DNA of 7,101 nt from Ruminococcus flavefaciens (GTDB lineage Bacteria > Bacillota > Clostridia > Oscillospirales > Ruminococcaceae). The notes beneath the pieces are model-generated. The model was not told the origin of the DNA. It was given only the letters and a program-made list of their open reading frames with translations, and did not search any database. The translations under genes were made by a program, and so were the position numbers. Location: contig CADBAC010000283.1 in NCBI GenBank assembly GCA_902792495.1, positions 1 through 7,101 on the forward strand, in the 5' to 3' direction. Below are positions 4,797 to 7,101 of this stretch, one piece after another (positions within the stretch are counted from its first letter, which is position 1; each line of letters opens with the position of its first letter).

Positions 4797-5495
4797 ATGA
4801 AATGTACGATAATACAGGACCTTCTGCCCCTTTACTGTGATGACCTCACATCGCCTGACAGCAACGAAGAAATAGAGAAACATCTGACCGACTGCGAAAA
4901 ATGCAGGGAGGTGTACGATAATATGAAAGCAAAAGAAATGAATATATCCATTCCCGAAAGGGACGTAAAACCGCTGAAAGCTGTGAAAAAGCGGAACATT
5001 GCAAAAATAGCGGCCGCCGTTCTGGGAACTGCCGCTGTGCTGTTCTGTGTGTTCATGTTCGTGTTCTGGGGAGTCGTTCCCATAAGCTCCGACAGGGTAC
5101 ACTATACCGTTGAAGCGCACGAATCACAGCGTGAATATCAGTATTCTGAGGATGAGTATTCTGAGGATGACAAGCCTTATGATGAAGAGAACGCAGAATG
5201 GGAAACGAAAACAGAAACGGTACAAAGCCTGTGGCTGAAATTCGATACCGACGCAAACTGCTGCCGCTTTTCAACAAAGCCCGAGTACATCTACAACGAT
5301 GACGGAAGCATTACCGTTCATCAGCATCTTTACATCTATCCGCAGGTGAAGATGCCATTCGACAACAGGGGTGATAATCCGGAGCAGTTCGGTTTAGGAC
5401 TTGACGCTCACAAGGGCGATACCCTGACTATCCATTATCTCGACAAGGAAGAAGTCATCGACGTATACAAGCTGTACGAAGAAAATGTGAAATGA
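4797..5495 (+). CDS. Zinc-finger (ZAS) anti-sigma factor, single-pass membrane protein
   Basis: The 232-residue protein is the expected partner and inhibitor of the adjacent ECF sigma factor. The N-terminus has the anti-sigma zinc-binding pattern H29-x3-C33-x2-C36 (EKHLTDCEKCREVY), with an additional cysteine at C3 or C14. One transmembrane helix lies at about 70-93 (IAAAVLGTAAVLFCVFMFVF, then WGV). The rest (about 97-232) should be outside the cell and shows no domain I recognise; it contains an acidic repeat YSEDE-YSEDD (116-125). ATG 4797 is preferred over ATG 4791 because AAGGAGG (4784-4790) abuts 4791 but is 6 nt from 4797. Release of the sigma factor, by proteolysis or conformational change, presumably follows an envelope signal sensed by the outer domain. 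No site-1 protease gene is nearby. Confidence 0.9.
   Translation: MKCTIIQDLLPLYCDDLTSPDSNEEIEKHLTDCEKCREVYDNMKAKEMNISIPERDVKPLKAVKKRNIAKIAAAVLGTAAVLFCVFMFVFWGVVPISSDRVHYTVEAHESQREYQYSEDEYSEDDKPYDEENAEWETKTETVQSLWLKFDTDANCCRFSTKPEYIYNDDGSITVHQHLYIYPQVKMPFDNRGDNPEQFGLGLDAHKGDTLTIHYLDKEEVIDVYKLYEENVK
5142..5171 (+). repeat. 15-bp tandem duplication inside the anti-sigma gene
   Basis: TATTCTGAGGATGAG (5142-5156) is followed directly by the same 15 bases with one change at the last position (5157-5171). It adds an in-frame second acidic pentapeptide, YSEDE then YSEDD, in the extracytoplasmic domain. Confidence 0.8.
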
Positions 5496-5533
5496 GCCTG
5501 AATCTCCATAAAGTATAATTTTAACCAAATACT

Positions 5534-5590
5534 GCGGATAGTAATAATTTATCAAAAACTTTCATCTTATCCGCCCAGCATTATTACTAT
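5534..5590. repeat. Overlapping inverted repeats in pseudoknot order
   Basis: GCGGATA (5534-5540) matches TATCCGC (5568-5574), and ATAGTAATAAT (5538-5548) matches ATTATTACTAT (5580-5590). The left arms overlap by three bases, so the helices would either exclude each other or form a trimmed pseudoknot. The site lies between the anti-sigma stop and the T-box promoter. It might act as a transcript end for the sigma operon, but no clear T-tract follows. Confidence 0.6.
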
Positions 5591-5613
5591 TTCTCAAAAT
5601 TTGCAGTTACCCC

Positions 5614-5642
5614 TTGACAAGTCGTTTTTAGTATGGTAAAGT
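5614..5642 (+). promoter_or_regulatory. Sigma-A promoter of the T-box/trpB unit
   Basis: A perfect -35 TTGACA (5614-5619) is followed after 17 nt by TAAAGT (5637-5642), which is preceded by a TGG extension (5634-5636). Transcription should begin near 5649, just before the T-box leader. Confidence 0.75.
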
Positions 5643-5648
5643 AATAGT

Positions 5649-5922
5649 ACGATAAACCTATGAAGAAGAGCAAGTAACCCTTGCTGAGGCATTTCAGAGA
5701 GCCTGCGTTCGGTGTGAGCAGGTATGCACAGCTTTGGCGAATGGGCTTCCGAGGGCAAGCTGAAGGGCAACTGCGTAGGCGAGCCGCAGAGTTTCTGCGT
5801 TAACAAAAACAGTGTATATGTACACACAGAGAGGTCGCAAAAGCGTCAAGCAGGGTGGCACCGCAGGAATTTCAGCTCCTGTCCCGGCATTATATGTCCG
5901 GACAGGGGCTTTTTGTATGCCG
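5649..5922 (+). ncRNA. T-box leader, tryptophan-specific (tRNA-Trp sensing)
   Basis: T-box leaders bind uncharged tRNA and let transcription continue into the downstream gene only when that tRNA is uncharged. The conserved parts appear in order: GAAGAAGAGCAAGTAA near the 5' end (5662-5677), the AGAGAG element of stem I (5696-5701), GGTGTGAGCAGG in the upper stem, GTAGGCGAGCCGC in the middle region, and the T-box consensus AGGGTGGCACCGC (5852-5864). The likely specifier is TGG (5742-5744) after GAA, coding for Trp. The bulge TGGC (5856-5859) pairs with the GCCA end of bacterial tRNA-Trp, whose discriminator is G73. Both points agree with the TrpB2 gene downstream. The transcription start is inferred from the promoter. 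The class is certain; the specifier position is read by eye. Confidence 0.92.
5874..5914 (+). terminator. T-box-controlled intrinsic terminator
   Basis: AGCTCCTGTCC (5874-5884) pairs with GGACAGGGGCT (5900-5910) over 11 bp with one G-U pair, followed by a T run at 5910-5914. It lies just after the T-box motif. The competing antiterminator, stabilised by uncharged tRNA, would allow read-through to trpB. Confidence 0.85.
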
Positions 5923-5979
5923 CAGGACGGACATAGACCTATCCGTTATCCGCATATATAATGACAAAAGGAGAAAATC

Positions 5980-7101
5980 ATGGCAAACGAAAAAATCCCT
6001 TATAAGATCTATCTTGACGAAAAAGAAATGCCTAAGCAGTGGTACAATGTACGTGCTGATATGAAGAAGAAGCCTGCACCGCTTCTCAACCCTGCTACAG
6101 GCAAGCCCTGCACAGCAGAGGATCTCAGCCACGTTTTCTGTGAAGAACTGGTAAAGCAGGAACTTGACGACACTACACCTTATATCGATATCCCCGATGA
6201 GATCCAGGACTTCTACAAGATGTTCCGTCCGTCACCTCTCATCAGAGCTTACTTCCTCGAAAAGAAGCTCGGCACTCCTGCTAAGATCTACTACAAGTTC
6301 GAGGGCAACAACACCAGCGGAAGCCACAAGCTCAATTCTGCTATCGCTCAGGCTTACTACGCTAAGAAGCAGGGCCTCAAGGGTGTTACTACAGAGACAG
6401 GCGCAGGCCAGTGGGGTACTGCTCTTTCTATGGCTTGCTCATACTTCGATCTTGACTGCAACGTTTACATGGTAAAGGTAAGCTACGAGCAGAAGCCTTT
6501 CCGCCGTGAGGTTATGCGTACATACGGCGCAAACGTTACTCCTTCACCTTCAAATACTACAGAAGTCGGCAGAAAGATCCTTGCTGAATTCCCTGATACA
6601 AACGGAAGTCTCGGCTGTGCTATCTCTGAGGCTGTAGAGGCTGCAACTTCAAAGGAAGGCTACCGTTACGTTCTCGGAAGCGTTCTCAATCAGGTTCTCC
6701 TTCACCAGACAGTTATCGGTCTCGAAGCTAAGGCTGCTCTTGACAAGTACAACGTAAAGCCTGATATCATCATCGGCTGCGCAGGCGGCGGTTCTAACCT
6801 CGGCGGTCTTATCGCTCCTTTCGTAGGCGAAAAGCTCCGTGGCGAAGCTGATTACCGCATCATCGCTGTTGAGCCTGCATCCTGCCCGAGCCTTACAAGA
6901 GGTACTTACGCTTATGACTACTGCGACACAGGTAAGATCTGCCCACTCCAGAAGATGTACACTCTCGGCAGCGGCTTCATGCCTTCACCTAACCACGCAG
7001 GCGGACTCCGTTACCACGGTATGAGCTCCATCCTCTCCGAACTCTACGATCAGGGTCTCATCGAAGCTACATCTGTTGAGCAGACAGCTGTATTCGAGGC
7101 T
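5980..7101 (+). CDS. trpB: TrpB2-type tryptophan synthase beta chain (partial, runs off right edge)
   Basis: The enzyme joins indole and serine to form tryptophan using pyridoxal phosphate. The 374 codons visible are open to the window edge; TrpB2 proteins are usually about 430-460 residues, so the C-terminus is missing. The PLP lysine is K117 in NTSGSHKLNSA (111-121). The catalytic glutamate is E139 in ETGAGQWGTA (139-148), where W after Q is typical of TrpB2 rather than H of classical TrpB1. The PLP phosphate loop is CAGGGSNLGG (267-276). The N-terminal extension with MFRPSPLIRA (81-90) is also TrpB2-like. ATG 5980 follows AAAGGAG (5967-5973) by 6 nt. It is not preceded by other trp genes and has its own Trp-specific T-box, so it responds to tryptophan starvation. 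TrpB2 often acts without TrpA, using free indole. Confidence 0.93.
   Translation, partial: MANEKIPYKIYLDEKEMPKQWYNVRADMKKKPAPLLNPATGKPCTAEDLSHVFCEELVKQELDDTTPYIDIPDEIQDFYKMFRPSPLIRAYFLEKKLGTPAKIYYKFEGNNTSGSHKLNSAIAQAYYAKKQGLKGVTTETGAGQWGTALSMACSYFDLDCNVYMVKVSYEQKPFRREVMRTYGANVTPSPSNTTEVGRKILAEFPDTNGSLGCAISEAVEAATSKEGYRYVLGSVLNQVLLHQTVIGLEAKAALDKYNVKPDIIIGCAGGGSNLGGLIAPFVGEKLRGEADYRIIAVEPASCPSLTRGTYAYDYCDTGKICPLQKMYTLGSGFMPSPNHAGGLRYHGMSSILSELYDQGLIEATSVEQTAVFEA

Noticed and set aside
5724..5936. Plus-strand 70-codon open frame before trpB
   Set aside because: It lies inside the T-box leader and translates its T-box motif and terminator; it is not a protein.

Overview
The window looks like chromosome from a low-to-moderate GC Firmicute, most probably a Ruminococcus-like member of the Clostridia. 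This is inferred from strong AGGAGG ribosome-binding sites, sigma-A-type promoters, a T-box leader, an ECF sigma/zinc-finger anti-sigma pair and the overall protein style. No rRNA, tRNA, CRISPR array, transposase or phage gene is visible. I did not find a clearly new multi-gene system. The interest lies in regulatory structures and in frame anomalies.

Layout, left to right. A rho-independent terminator (61-80) closes a gene lying outside the window. An XRE/Cro-CI-family regulator is on the minus strand (211-927), with a good promoter and an inverted-repeat operator candidate in front of it (986-1014). On the plus strand follow a histidine-phosphatase-superfamily enzyme (1131-1775), a polytopic membrane protein of unknown function (1828-2691), an RluA-type pseudouridine synthase interrupted by an apparent one-base frameshift (2588 to about 3464), and luxS (3465-3938). 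The membrane protein's start codon and Shine-Dalgarno sequence lie in a perfect hairpin. Its 3' end overlaps the synthase gene by about 100 nt. The corrected synthase frame runs into luxS without a stop codon.

The interval 3939-4305 has no gene. It holds palindromic repeats arranged like a MITE or BIME: imperfect outer arms at 3983-4002 and 4216-4235, an inner inverted pair at 4082-4103 and 4184-4205, and GGGCGCAC-stem hairpins. Right at its edge is a candidate ECF-type promoter, followed by an ECF sigma factor (4306-4794) and its membrane-anchored ZAS-type anti-sigma factor (4797-5495).

The interval 5496-5979 contains overlapping inverted repeats in pseudoknot order (5534-5590), then a sigma-A promoter and a complete T-box leader. 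The likely specifier is UGG (Trp) and the antiterminator bulge is UGGC, matching the G73 discriminator of bacterial tRNA-Trp. The leader controls a TrpB2-type tryptophan synthase beta chain (5980 to beyond the right edge).

Working together: LuxS belongs to activated-methyl-cycle detoxification and AI-2 formation, the sigma/anti-sigma pair is a self-contained envelope-signal module, and the T-box/TrpB2 unit is a tryptophan-starvation response. Nothing in the sequence ties these three into a single pathway.
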